A DNA stretch of 9,713 nt, taken from an uncultured Clostridia bacterium (GTDB taxonomy: Bacteria; Bacillota; Clostridia; Oscillospirales; Acutalibacteraceae). The notes under the pieces are model-generated. The model had not been told where the DNA came from. It saw only the letters and a list, made by a program, of their open reading frames with translations, and did no database searches. The stretch is taken from positions 1 to 9,713 of the forward strand of contig CALYNW010000020.1 in the NCBI GenBank assembly GCA_945224895.1. Direction: 5' to 3'. Within the stretch, counting starts at the first letter, position 1. Each line of letters begins with the position of its first letter. The translations under genes were made by a program, and so were the position numbers. Shown here one piece after another: positions 1-6,217 of this stretch.

Positions 1-429
1 GTCGTATTCATCCTCCCAGGTAGGTCTGATAAGCAGTTTATTTCCGATAGGCATAGGGTGAAAATACTGCTTCCAGTTATTAACCCAGTCCTCTGTGGCA
101 CAGTCGGCAATTTTAATTTCGTATTCTAAGCCGTTTAAATCAAGCCTTTCCCTAATAAATGAAACTGCCTCAAGAGGATTTTCGTGAGGGTTGACATAAA
201 CGTGGATAATTCCCTTCGTCCTGTCAGCCTGTAAAAGACCTTCTTCAATCAAATCTATGTGGGCAATTTCCATTACCTCGTTTTCAAGGTCCGAATAGTC
301 CTCGATATAAATTCCGTAGGGAACTACAAGATTAGCAATATTTCCTGCCGTGTCAATATCCTTCGTATCTACGGTTATGGATATTTCAGTCCAGCTTTCG
401 CCGATATTAATACTGTTTTCGTTTTCCAA
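1..429 (-). CDS. prmA: Ribosomal protein L11 methyltransferase PrmA, N-terminal part (runs off left edge)
   Basis: The 143 visible residues match the N-terminal substrate-recognition domain of PrmA, the SAM-dependent enzyme that trimethylates ribosomal protein L11 in the cytoplasm. Seen in the sequence: an early SWTEISITV strand, and near residues 119-141 the family signature DWVNNWKQYFHPMPIG followed by LLIRPTWE, the linker that precedes the methyltransferase domain. The SAM-binding Rossmann domain lies outside the window. The start is a TTG at 429. It is chosen because an AGGAGA ribosome binding site lies six bases upstream and no ATG occurs until far into the domain. That binding site sits inside the last codons of yhaM, whose stop is two bases from this start, so the two genes are co-transcribed and probably translationally coupled. 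Family assignment is strong; methylation of L11 is inferred from the family. Confidence 0.93.
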   Translation of the reverse strand, partial: MENENSINIGESWTEISITVDTKDIDTAGNIANLVVPYGIYIEDYSDLENEVMEIAHIDLIEEGLLQADRTKGIIHVYVNPHENPLEAVSFIRERLDLNGLEYEIKIADCATEDWVNNWKQYFHPMPIGNKLLIRPTWEDEYD

Positions 430-431
430 AA

Positions 432-1358
432 TTATTCTCCTAAATTTACTTTATGCTCTGTTGATGACAGACCGTGATTATAGAGCTTTCTGTTATCAAG
501 TGCCCATTGTCTGTCGGTAAAATCTCCTGCCTCAACCTTTGATGTTGCGGTGTTGATTTCAAATATGGTTGCGTCTAATGCGTCGAGGCTTGAAAGTATT
601 TCCGCCTCTAAAAACATAGGTCTTACAGGGGAGCCGAACTCCGGCTGTCCGTGATGCGACAGTACCATATGCTCAAGAAGAATTACCTTATCACTGTTAA
701 TTCCAAGCTTTTTTGCAGTTTCGTCAATGTACATTGCGCCCTTTACAAGATGGCCGATAAGCTCACCGCCCATGGTGTAGCCACTGCAAAGCCCTGATTT
801 GCCTGTTTCCATTTCAAAGGTTTTTGCCACATCGTGAAGAATTGCACCTGAAATCAAAAGCTCTCTGTTGATATTGGGGTAAACCTGACAGGTTTTTTCA
901 GCCATTTCAACTATTGATGCCGTATGAAGCATAAGACCGCCCACAATAGCGTGATGAAGCCTGTATGCCGCAGGATAAACCTCAAGCCTTTCACGGTTTT
1001 CGGTCATAATGCTGGATACGATTGCTTTAAGCTCACTGTCCTTAAAAGCGTTTACCTTGCTTAAGAGATTTGCAAAAACTGCCTTTCCGTCATAATCGGA
1101 TGAAGGTACAAATTCCTTAATCATATCCTCGGGTGCAGGCTTAATGGTGTTGATTGTAAGCTGGGTTTTACCCTTGTAATTGTCTACTGTATATTCAATT
1201 TCAACAACGTCATTTGCGGAAAATTGACCGTTGTTTTCAAATCTCCAAACCTTTGCGGGATATTCCTTTTTGTCGCTTCCTATTACGGTAAGGTCAAGAT
1301 AGCCGTTACCGTTTTTATCTTTTTTTTCGGCAAGCTCCTTTATCATTGCAAAAGACAT
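432..1358 (-). CDS. yhaM: 3'-5' exoribonuclease of the YhaM family (OB fold + HD domain)
   Basis: The 308-residue protein is close to the roughly 314 residues of Bacillus YhaM, a cytoplasmic 3'-5' exonuclease that trims RNA tails. An N-terminal OB-fold-like nucleic-acid-binding segment (about residues 15-75, beginning GYLDLTVIG) is followed by an HD phosphohydrolase domain. Metal-binding motifs seen: HH at 135-136, GGLMLHT with H145, the HD pair in LHDVAK at 175-176, LSHHG with HH at 235-236, and SSLDALDA around 257-263. An AAAGGA ribosome binding site lies eight bases before the ATG. The gene has its own promoter (1397-1425) and runs directly into prmA. All expected metal ligands are present, so it should be active. 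The substrate is inferred from the family. Confidence 0.93.
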   Translation of the reverse strand: MSFAMIKELAEKKDKNGNGYLDLTVIGSDKKEYPAKVWRFENNGQFSANDVVEIEYTVDNYKGKTQLTINTIKPAPEDMIKEFVPSSDYDGKAVFANLLSKVNAFKDSELKAIVSSIMTENRERLEVYPAAYRLHHAIVGGLMLHTASIVEMAEKTCQVYPNINRELLISGAILHDVAKTFEMETGKSGLCSGYTMGGELIGHLVKGAMYIDETAKKLGINSDKVILLEHMVLSHHGQPEFGSPVRPMFLEAEILSSLDALDATIFEINTATSKVEAGDFTDRQWALDNRKLYNHGLSSTEHKVNLGE

Positions 1359-1396
1359 ATGCTTTTTCCTTTCAGTCGTTAATTATTACAATAGTG

Positions 1397-1425
1397 ATTA
1401 TACAATACTTTTATCTTTTATTCAA
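1397..1425 (-). promoter_or_regulatory. SigA-type promoter of yhaM-prmA
   Basis: On the minus strand a TTGAAT -35 box (1420-1425) and a perfect TATAAT -10 box (1397-1402) are separated by exactly 17 bases. The predicted start is near 1390, giving a leader of about 30 bases before the yhaM ATG at 1358. It is divergent from the promoter at 1491-1519. Confidence 0.8.
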
Positions 1426-1439
1426 TGCTTATTTGTGGG

Positions 1440-1459
1440 AAGTACCAAATACGGTGCTT
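1440..1459. promoter_or_regulatory. Operator-like inverted repeat between divergent promoters
   Basis: The 20-base sequence AAGTACCAAATACGGTGCTT has seven-base arms that match at six of seven positions around a six-base centre. It lies 14 bases upstream of the yhaM -35 box and 31 bases upstream of the -35 box of the PASTA gene, outside both predicted transcripts, so it could only act as DNA. The binding protein is unknown and chance is not excluded. Confidence 0.3.
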
Positions 1460-1490
1460 TAAAATTGTGAATAATTAACAAGTTGTTTAC

Positions 1491-1519
1491 TTGACAAAGA
1501 CAATTATCGTTGTTATTAT
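1491..1519 (+). promoter_or_regulatory. SigA-type promoter of the PASTA pseudokinase gene
   Basis: A perfect TTGACA (1491-1496) is separated by 17 bases from TATTAT (1514-1519). Predicted transcription starts near 1526. This leaves a leader of about 180 bases that contains the whole folded element at 1546-1660 before the TTG start at 1710. Confidence 0.8.
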
Positions 1520-1545
1520 ATCTTATATATGTAATTAACTAACCA

Positions 1546-1660
1546 TAGGGGCGACCAATGGTCGCCCGCTTATAACGGGCTTGCACTGGGATTCCCCTGT
1601 TAGGGGAAATGTCTGCGAAGCAGACAAAAGGGTCTGGCGTCCGCTCCAAGGAAGCCCCTA
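1546..1660. repeat. Compact multi-hairpin repeat-like element in the leader of the PASTA gene
   Basis: The 115-base, GC-rich block sits in AT-rich intergenic DNA. Its ends are inverted copies (TAGGGGC at 1546-1552, GCCCCTA at 1654-1660). Inside are four perfect hairpins: GGGCGACC/GGTCGCCC (1549-1567, 3-base loop), GCCCG/CGGGC (1564-1580, which competes with the first), TTCCCCT/AGGGGAA (1592-1608) and TGTCTGC/GCAGACA (1610-1626). It has no credible coding capacity. Its layout resembles the dispersed palindromic or MITE-like repeats common between genes of gut Ruminococcaceae. That likeness is from memory and has not been tested. It lies downstream of the promoter at 1491-1519, so it should be transcribed into the leader. 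Confidence 0.65.
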
Positions 1661-1709
1661 CGATAGTTTTTGTTATTAACCTATTGATAATTAACGGGAG
1701 TGATAATCC

Positions 1710-3389
1710 TTGAAAAATATAGATAATCTTTGTATGAACTGCTTTGAAGAGCTCACAAGCGGAAGTGTCTGTGAGGAATGTGGCTTTGATAACGACAGCA
1801 GAGAGGATATAATTTATCTTCAAATGAGAACAGTCCTTAATGACAGGTACGTTGTGGGCAGGCTTATTGCCCACGAAAGCGACGCCGCAGTTTATATGGG
1901 ATATGATACCCAGCTTGATGAGGCAGTAATCATCAGAGAATTTTTACCAAAGGGCATTGCAGTAAGGCTTGAGGGCAACTTAGAGGTTCATATCAGAGAA
2001 CGCTATAAGGATTGCTTTGGAAAGCTAAAGGCATCATTTTTAAACCTTTGGTCTACCCTTATTAAAATGAGAAATCTTTCTGCGGTAATTCCCACATATG
2101 ATGTGTTTGAGCTTAATTCAACAGCCTACGCAATCAGCGAATATATGGAGTCAATTACTCTTAGAGAATTTCTTTTGAGAAATCCCGAAGGAAATATTGA
2201 GTGGGAGCAGGCAAGAATAATGTTTATGCCTGTTTTGACTACTCTTGAGTCGCTCCATTCAAACGGTATTATTCACGGCGGTATTTGTCCGGACAATCTT
2301 CTTCTTTGCCGTGACGGTAAGGTAAGGCTTAAGGGCTTTTGTATTTCTGAGGCTAACACAATGTCGTCAGTCCTTGAATTTAATGTAAATGACGGCTATA
2401 CTGCCATTGAACAGTATGACAATAATCATAAAATGTGTCCCGCAACGGATATTTATGCCTTTTCCGCTTGTATTTTCAGAGCCTTGGTTGGTCAAAATCC
2501 ACCTGACGCAAAGTCAAGAGAAACTAATGACAGACTTATGATTCCAAATACTATTGCGGAAAAAATTCCAACCTATGTTATCAGAGCCTTGGGCGGTGGA
2601 CTTCAGATTTATCCTGAGAAAAGAACGCAGGATATAAACACCTTCAGAGAGCAGTTAAATGCCGCACCTGCTGTTGTTGCCGCTGCAGCCCCTGCACCTA
2701 AGAGGGCGGTTAAAAAGGATGAAGAAGAAATTGACTCCGTTACTCAGGAGAAAAACTACAGAGGCTATCCCGGATATGATGATGTTAAGGATAACAGCAA
2801 AAAAAATAAAATCATAATTGCTGTCCTTGTTGTGCTTATTGCCGTTGCCTGTGTGGCAGGTGTATTAGTGGCAAGAAACGGTAGCTTTAATAAGCAGGAG
2901 GATACCACTGCTTCTGTTTCTGTTGCAACACATACTGTGCCTGATTTTACATCGGCAGGATATACCCAAAGCGACATCGAAAATAACGGCGCTTGGAACA
3001 AGCAGTTTAAGCTGACCTTTGATTCTCAGTATTCTGTTGATGTTGACGAGGGAATAGTATTTAAGCAAAGCGTAACTGCAGGCGAAACGGTTGACGAAGG
3101 AACTGAAATTGTTTTGACAGTCAGCAAGGGCGTTCAGACTGCAGAGGTTCCCGATGTTGGCGGACTTACTCTTGAGGAGGCTACAGAGAAGCTTAAGAAA
3201 GCAGGCTTTGAGGTTTCCTCCGTAGAGGTTTATAATGACGGCGGTCACGCAGAAAATACTGTTAAATCAAGCTACGGTATGGCACCTAAGGCAGGAACAA
3301 CCTGTGCAATAGGCGAAGAGATTATTCTGCAGGTTTACAGTAAAACTGTAACTACAACAGAGCCGTCAACAGACGACACAGAAGAATAA
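1710..3389 (+). CDS. Membrane PASTA-domain protein with zinc ribbon and degenerate Ser/Thr kinase domain (pseudokinase)
   Basis: The 559-residue protein has, in order: a zinc-ribbon-like CxxC pair (C8/C11, C21/C24), a Ser/Thr kinase fold (about 46-318), an Ala/Pro and charged linker, one membrane helix (368-388) and two extracellular PASTA domains (about 408-474 and 479-545), which in related kinases bind peptidoglycan fragments. The fold is recognisable from REFLP, CPDN, GYTAIEQY, ATDIYAF and PEKR. The catalytic residues are gone: the VAIK lysine is R76, the HRD aspartate is G191 (IIHGGICPDN), the DFG aspartate is G209 (KGFC), and the glycine loop is lost. I infer a muropeptide-sensing or scaffold role without phosphotransfer. 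Translation starts at a TTG with GGGAG nine bases upstream. The gene is monocistronic and faces alr-dat across a shared terminator. The call as kinase-related is strong; inactivity is inferred. Confidence 0.88.
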   Translation: MKNIDNLCMNCFEELTSGSVCEECGFDNDSREDIIYLQMRTVLNDRYVVGRLIAHESDAAVYMGYDTQLDEAVIIREFLPKGIAVRLEGNLEVHIRERYKDCFGKLKASFLNLWSTLIKMRNLSAVIPTYDVFELNSTAYAISEYMESITLREFLLRNPEGNIEWEQARIMFMPVLTTLESLHSNGIIHGGICPDNLLLCRDGKVRLKGFCISEANTMSSVLEFNVNDGYTAIEQYDNNHKMCPATDIYAFSACIFRALVGQNPPDAKSRETNDRLMIPNTIAEKIPTYVIRALGGGLQIYPEKRTQDINTFREQLNAAPAVVAAAAPAPKRAVKKDEEEIDSVTQEKNYRGYPGYDDVKDNSKKNKIIIAVLVVLIAVACVAGVLVARNGSFNKQEDTTASVSVATHTVPDFTSAGYTQSDIENNGAWNKQFKLTFDSQYSVDVDEGIVFKQSVTAGETVDEGTEIVLTVSKGVQTAEVPDVGGLTLEEATEKLKKAGFEVSSVEVYNDGGHAENTVKSSYGMAPKAGTTCAIGEEIILQVYSKTVTTTEPSTDDTEE

Positions 3390-3391
3390 AC

Positions 3392-3436
3392 AGTAAAAAA
3401 ATAACCCTCCCGATTTTGTTTTGGGAGGGCTTTTCT
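3392..3436. terminator. Bidirectional intrinsic terminator between the PASTA gene and alr
   Basis: A perfect seven-base stem CCCTCCC/GGGAGGG (3405-3411 and 3423-3429) is followed on the plus strand by CTTTTCT. On the minus strand it is followed by TTATTTTTTT. It lies between the converging stops at 3389 and 3447, so it can end both transcripts; the U-run is better in the alr direction. Confidence 0.85.
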
Positions 3437-3446
3437 ATGCCTGCTT

Positions 3447-4601
3447 TTACTTTTTCAAATAATAAACTGTTTTTATCGGCTTTCCGTCCTTGTAGTAAAC
3501 TCTCGGAACACGTCTTGCTACTCTGCAGGGTAGCTCGTAGTTAAAGGAATGGGCGAGGCTTGATACCTCCTCCATAGTCAAAACAGCGTCACCGTCTTTA
3601 CCTACAAGAGTAACGGTATCATCAAGCTGAACATCAGGAATGTCTGTAACGTCAATCATAAACTGATCCATACAAACTCTGCCAACGATATTTGCATAAT
3701 GACCTCTGACAATTACTCTGCCGATGTTTGAAAGGCATCTGGGATAACCGTCTGCGTAGCCCACGGGCACGGTGGCTATAATTCTGCTTTCCTTTGTGGT
3801 ATATGTACCGCCGTAGGAAATTTCACGTCCTGCCTCAAGCTCCTTAACGTGTGTGATATGAGTTTTCCACTCCATAGCAGGTCTGATATCAAGCCGAGCC
3901 TTGTCAACCTCCTCAGACGGATACAGACCGTAGGTGATTATGCCTGAACGTACCATATCAAAAAGCATATCAAAATTCATTATTCCTGCCGAATTATTAA
4001 GATGCTTAATAGGAATATTTATTCCTCTTTCCTCAAGCATTGAAACAAATTTAATATACTTATCCCTCTGAGCCTCTGCCTTTGTCAAAACTCTTTCATC
4101 GGCAGTTGCAAAGTGGGAAAACAGTCCCTCAGCCTCAATATTCGGGAGCTGAGTTATTTTTTTGCAGATATCAGCGCTTTCCTCTGTAACCTGAAAGCCG
4201 ATTCTGCTCATACCTGTATCAATGCAAAAATGGAAGGGAACTGTTTTATTCTGCTTAACAGCCTCGTCTGACAAAGCCTTTGCCTCGTCGTATGAGAAAA
4301 TAGGAATACGAATATCCTTTGCAACTATTCTGTCAAAATATGCAGGGGAGACAAATCCGAGAATTAAAATAGGTGTTTTTATTCCTGCGTCAATAAGCTC
4401 CTCAGCCTCCTCAACACAGGCAACACCGAAGAAGTCGCATTTGCTTTCAAGAAATTTACCGATTTCAACAGCCCCGTGACCGTAGGCATCAGCCTTTATT
4501 ACGCCTAAAAGCTTTGCTTTGCCATCAATCTTTTTCAGAACATTGTCAATATTGTATTCTATTGCGTCCAAATCTATTTTTGCATATGTTCTTTCATACA
4601 T
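3447..4601 (-). CDS. alr: Alanine racemase (PLP-dependent)
   Basis: The enzyme interconverts L- and D-alanine in the cytoplasm and so supplies D-Ala for peptidoglycan. At 384 residues it has the usual family length, with an N-terminal PLP-binding barrel and a C-terminal beta domain. Seen: the PLP lysine K36 in VIKADAYGHG, the FCIDTGMSRIGF motif with R132, HLNNSAG at 200-206, the catalytic tyrosine Y263 in ISYGGTY, VGYADGYPR, and VCMDQ at 309-313. The ATG is preceded by GAGGT seven bases upstream. It lies 14 bases after dat on the same strand and is expected to share its transcript, whose 3' end is the terminator at 3392-3436. All expected catalytic residues are present. Confidence 0.97.
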   Translation of the reverse strand: MYERTYAKIDLDAIEYNIDNVLKKIDGKAKLLGVIKADAYGHGAVEIGKFLESKCDFFGVACVEEAEELIDAGIKTPILILGFVSPAYFDRIVAKDIRIPIFSYDEAKALSDEAVKQNKTVPFHFCIDTGMSRIGFQVTEESADICKKITQLPNIEAEGLFSHFATADERVLTKAEAQRDKYIKFVSMLEERGINIPIKHLNNSAGIMNFDMLFDMVRSGIITYGLYPSEEVDKARLDIRPAMEWKTHITHVKELEAGREISYGGTYTTKESRIIATVPVGYADGYPRCLSNIGRVIVRGHYANIVGRVCMDQFMIDVTDIPDVQLDDTVTLVGKDGDAVLTMEEVSSLAHSFNYELPCRVARRVPRVYYKDGKPIKTVYYLKK

Positions 4602-4615
4602 TGAAAATACCTCAA

Positions 4616-5461
4616 TTAGTCAGCCTTGCACTGCTCCTCAAAATCTGCAACAAGAGCGTCCTGAATTGCTTTAAGCATTTCAGGTGCCTTTCCGCCTACA
4701 GGCTTACCGTCAACAGTTGCGGCGGCAAGACAGAAGGAGCCTGTGGAATGAACCACAACCTCATCAGCATTCATAAGCTCATCAAGTGTATATTCTCTTT
4801 CCTCAACGCCGTAGCCAAGCTTTTCGGCAAAAGCAAGCAAACGAAGTCTTGCAGTACCGGGGAGAATATGGTTTGTCAAAGGATGTGTAATAACCTTACC
4901 GTCCTTGAAAATAGAACAGTTTGAATGAGCACATTCGGTAACTATATCACCTCTGTGAAAAATTGCTTCGTCACAGTCTGCTCTGTCTGCGGCAGTTGCG
5001 GCAAGGCAGGAGGGGATAAGGTTAAGAGTTTTAACATTGCAGTATTCAAATCTCTTATCCTCAAATGTGATAAGGTTTATCTTCTTGTATGTGTCAGCAA
5101 CAGGAGAAGGAGTAAGGGTAATCCAAAGGTTAGCCTTTATGTCCTCTGCGTAAATATGACCTCTCAGTCCCGAACCTCTTGTTACCTGCATATATACAAA
5201 CTGGTCGCCGCTGTCAACCTTCTGTACAAGGTCGTTTAAAAGCTTTTCAAGCTCAGCCCTTTCAATAGGCATATTGATGTCAAGAAGCTTTGCAGAATTA
5301 TAAAATCTGTTAAGGTGGGCGTCCATATCAAAAATCTTGTGATTATGTGCATATGTAGCGTCATAAATTCCGTCACCGAACCAGCAAACTCTGTCAAGCA
5401 TAGGAATTTGCATTTCTTCAATAAGTCCGTATTTACCGTTGTAATAGCCTAAATTTTCCAT
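4616..5461 (-). CDS. dat: D-amino acid aminotransferase (class IV, PLP-dependent)
   Basis: The 281-residue protein is a fold-type IV aminotransferase. Seen: YYNGKYG near the N-terminus, DRVCWFGDGIYD (23-34) with Y33, the PLP lysine K144 in NVKTLNL, and VTECAHSN with E177. Residues 95-102 (RGSGLRGH) keep the Arg-x-His pair that holds the substrate carboxylate in Bacillus D-amino acid aminotransferase. This favours D-Ala/2-oxoglutarate to D-Glu/pyruvate over branched-chain aminotransferase or aminodeoxychorismate lyase activity. With alr next to it, the pair can make both D-Ala and D-Glu for the cell wall. The ATG has GGAG ten bases upstream. An intrinsic-terminator-like hairpin ends just before that site, which suggests leader attenuation. 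Substrate assignment is inferred. Confidence 0.9.
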   Translation of the reverse strand: MENLGYYNGKYGLIEEMQIPMLDRVCWFGDGIYDATYAHNHKIFDMDAHLNRFYNSAKLLDINMPIERAELEKLLNDLVQKVDSGDQFVYMQVTRGSGLRGHIYAEDIKANLWITLTPSPVADTYKKINLITFEDKRFEYCNVKTLNLIPSCLAATAADRADCDEAIFHRGDIVTECAHSNCSIFKDGKVITHPLTNHILPGTARLRLLAFAEKLGYGVEEREYTLDELMNADEVVVHSTGSFCLAAATVDGKPVGGKAPEMLKAIQDALVADFEEQCKAD

Positions 5462-5480
5462 AATATACTGTCTCCTTTTT

Positions 5481-5516
5481 AAAAAAAAGCAAAGACGCCG
5501 ATACAGGCACCTTTGC
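5481..5516 (-). terminator. Terminator-like attenuator hairpin directly before the dat ribosome binding site
   Basis: On the minus strand GCAAAG...CTTTGC (5489-5516) forms an 11-pair stem, counting two G-U pairs, with a six-base loop. It is followed at once by eight T residues (5481-5488). The GGAG site of dat starts six bases further on. No gene ends upstream on this strand, so the hairpin does not terminate a coding transcript. It would stop transcription inside the dat leader. Confidence 0.65.
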
Positions 5517-5567
5517 CGCTCCTAATTATTCTAATACTAAAGCATCAAAAAGTAAAGTGAAAATTTA

Positions 5568-5595
5568 ATTATATACATAAGTTTAGAAAAGTTCA
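5568..5595 (-). promoter_or_regulatory. Possible weak promoter for dat-alr
   Basis: A perfect TATAAT on the minus strand (5568-5573) lies between the small-RNA terminator and the attenuator hairpin. The best -35 candidates are poor: TGAACT at 16 bases, or TTGATG at 20 bases. If it is real, the dat leader is about 100 bases long. Otherwise dat-alr depends on read-through from the promoter at 5711-5739. Confidence 0.35.
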
Positions 5596-5600
5596 TCAAT

Positions 5601-5639
5601 AAAAAAGAAAGAAGGTCGGGTACCGATATCCCGACCTTC
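5601..5639 (-). terminator. Strong intrinsic terminator of the 5601-5704 RNA
   Basis: GAAGGTCGGG and CCCGACCTTC form a perfect ten-base stem (5611-5620 and 5630-5639) with a nine-base loop. On the minus strand TTTCTTTTTT follows. On the plus strand the hairpin is followed by CCCTCTC, so it works in the minus direction only. Confidence 0.88.
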
Positions 5640-5704
5640 CCCTCTCTGTCATTACAAACTATGGAGGACCAAGAGTTCGAGGCGGTGCGGCCCACCTCAA
5701 ATCT
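5601..5704 (-). ncRNA. Predicted small RNA or long leader RNA upstream of dat-alr, family not recognised
   Basis: A consensus promoter (5711-5739) predicts a transcript starting near 5704 and ending at the strong terminator at 5601-5639, about 100 bases in all. The 5' end folds as GAGGTGG/CCGCCTC (5679-5698) with a six-base loop. A middle segment then contains TGGTCCTCCATAG. Its CCUCC could pair with Shine-Dalgarno sequences, as C-rich seeds do in Gram-positive small RNAs. No open reading frame of note lies on the transcribed strand. I looked for and did not see the hallmarks of SRP RNA, 6S RNA, tmRNA, T-box, SAM, TPP, FMN, cobalamin or glycine RNAs. It may be an independent trans-acting RNA, or the 5' part of a roughly 240-base dat leader. 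Confidence 0.6.
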
Positions 5705-5710
5705 AACTTA

Positions 5711-5739
5711 ATTATAGTGTATGTTGCACAGTTTGTCAA
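5711..5739 (-). promoter_or_regulatory. Perfect-consensus SigA promoter of the small RNA
   Basis: On the minus strand TTGACA (5734-5739) and TATAAT (5711-5716) are both perfect and exactly 17 bases apart. This is the best promoter in the window. The start point is predicted at about 5704. Confidence 0.88.
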
Positions 5740-5797
5740 TAGAATTGATGATATTTTTTAAACAAAATTACAAATAAATTGAAAATCTGAAATTGTG

Positions 5798-5818
5798 AAA
5801 AGTTTTTTTAAAACTTTT
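5798..5818. repeat. AT-rich inverted repeat
   Basis: AAAAGTTTT and AAAACTTTT form perfect nine-base arms around three T residues. It lies in the very AT-rich stretch (about 5740-5866) between the minus-strand small-RNA promoter and the plus-strand LexA-box promoter, with no gene on either side to terminate. It could contribute curved or UP-element-like DNA. Otherwise nothing was seen in that stretch. Confidence 0.35.
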
Positions 5819-5866
5819 AAATCGGTGGAAATTTACGGACTTTACCAAAAATTCACAAATGACCTG

Positions 5867-5895
5867 TTGACTTAGAACAAATGTTCGTATAATAT
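5867..5895 (+). promoter_or_regulatory. Promoter of the small-protein/sigma-like operon
   Basis: TTGACT (5867-5872) is followed by overlapping -10 candidates: TATAAT at 5888-5893 with a short 15-base spacer, or TAATAT at 5890-5895 with a 17-base spacer. The spacer is occupied by a LexA box. Predicted transcription starts near 5900, about 100 bases before the first start codon at 6005. Confidence 0.7.
5874..5887. promoter_or_regulatory. LexA (SOS) operator
   Basis: AGAACAAATGTTCG agrees with the Firmicutes LexA/DinR consensus CGAACRNRYGTTYG at every position but the first. The arms GAACA/TGTTC are perfect inverted repeats. It lies between the -35 and -10 boxes, where a bound repressor would block RNA polymerase. 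The operon is therefore predicted to be DNA-damage induced. Confidence 0.75.
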
Positions 5896-6004
5896 GAATA
5901 ACTGTCAAGGCAAAAGTCTTGAAAAAATAAAAAGCATTCTTCGGCAGGACAGGTTATTCCGCCCCATAATTACTTGCCGAGATTGTAAGAAAGAAGGGCA
6001 GCAA

Positions 6005-6217
6005 ATGAATATTGATGAATTGGCTCGTGAATACGAGGGGCAGTACAGGGTGCTTTGTGCAAAGCTTGATGGACTTAAACCGCTACTTTGCGTTTACAGA
6101 GGAAACGACCTTGTTTTGCTCAGAAAGAGGATTAAGATTTATTACGATATGGCTTGTGAATGTAAAAGAATTTCTAACTTGCTTTCCTGCTATTATGACG
6201 AGGAGGAATTGCTTTGA
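6005..6217 (+). CDS. Small cysteine-rich helical protein of unknown function, SOS-operon leader gene
   Basis: The 70-residue protein is not recognised. It is charged and predicted mostly helical (for example LLRKRIKIYYDMACECKRI, 38-56). It carries five cysteines (C18, C29, C51, C53, C62) and ends in an acidic YYDEEELL tail, with no signal peptide or membrane segment. The ATG at 6005 is preceded by GAAGGG. The reading frame stays open back to an ATG at 5894, but that codon lies on or beside the promoter -10 box, so the longer form is unlikely. Its stop overlaps the next gene's TTG start (TTGA), which implies coupled translation. The pairing suggests it is a partner or modulator of the sigma-like protein; that is inference. 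A role as the missing half of a split sigma factor is conceivable, but no region 2 motif is visible. Confidence 0.75.
   Translation: MNIDELAREYEGQYRVLCAKLDGLKPLLCVYRGNDLVLLRKRIKIYYDMACECKRISNLLSCYYDEEELL

Noticed and set aside
259..477. Plus-strand 72-residue open frame over prmA and yhaM
   Set aside because: It is antisense to two well-supported genes, with no ribosome binding site and no recognisable protein features.
1465..1481. Rex operator reading of TTGTGAATAATTAACAA
   Set aside because: The arms fit, but the spacer is three bases instead of four, so it is kept only as a weak note within the divergent promoter finding.
1539..1874. 111-residue minus-strand open frame over the repeat element and the start of the PASTA gene
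   Set aside because: It lacks a ribosome binding site, is antisense to a clearly real gene, and half of it is the palindromic element. It is a spurious frame of the kind such repeats create.
5640..5704. T-box, SRP RNA or 6S RNA identity for the small RNA
   Set aside because: No T-box GGTGG-ACCGCG element with a specifier stem, no SRP tetraloop core and no 6S-like long bubble duplex could be found.
5661..5711. Plus-strand 16-codon frame (ATGGAGGACC...) antisense to the small RNA
   Set aside because: No ribosome binding site or plus-strand promoter precedes it, and the strong promoter/terminator evidence supports transcription of the other strand.
5894..6004. 37-residue N-terminal extension of the small SOS-operon protein
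   Set aside because: The ATG at 5894 lies on or beside the -10 box and before the expected transcription start, and has no ribosome binding site. The ATG at 6005 has one.
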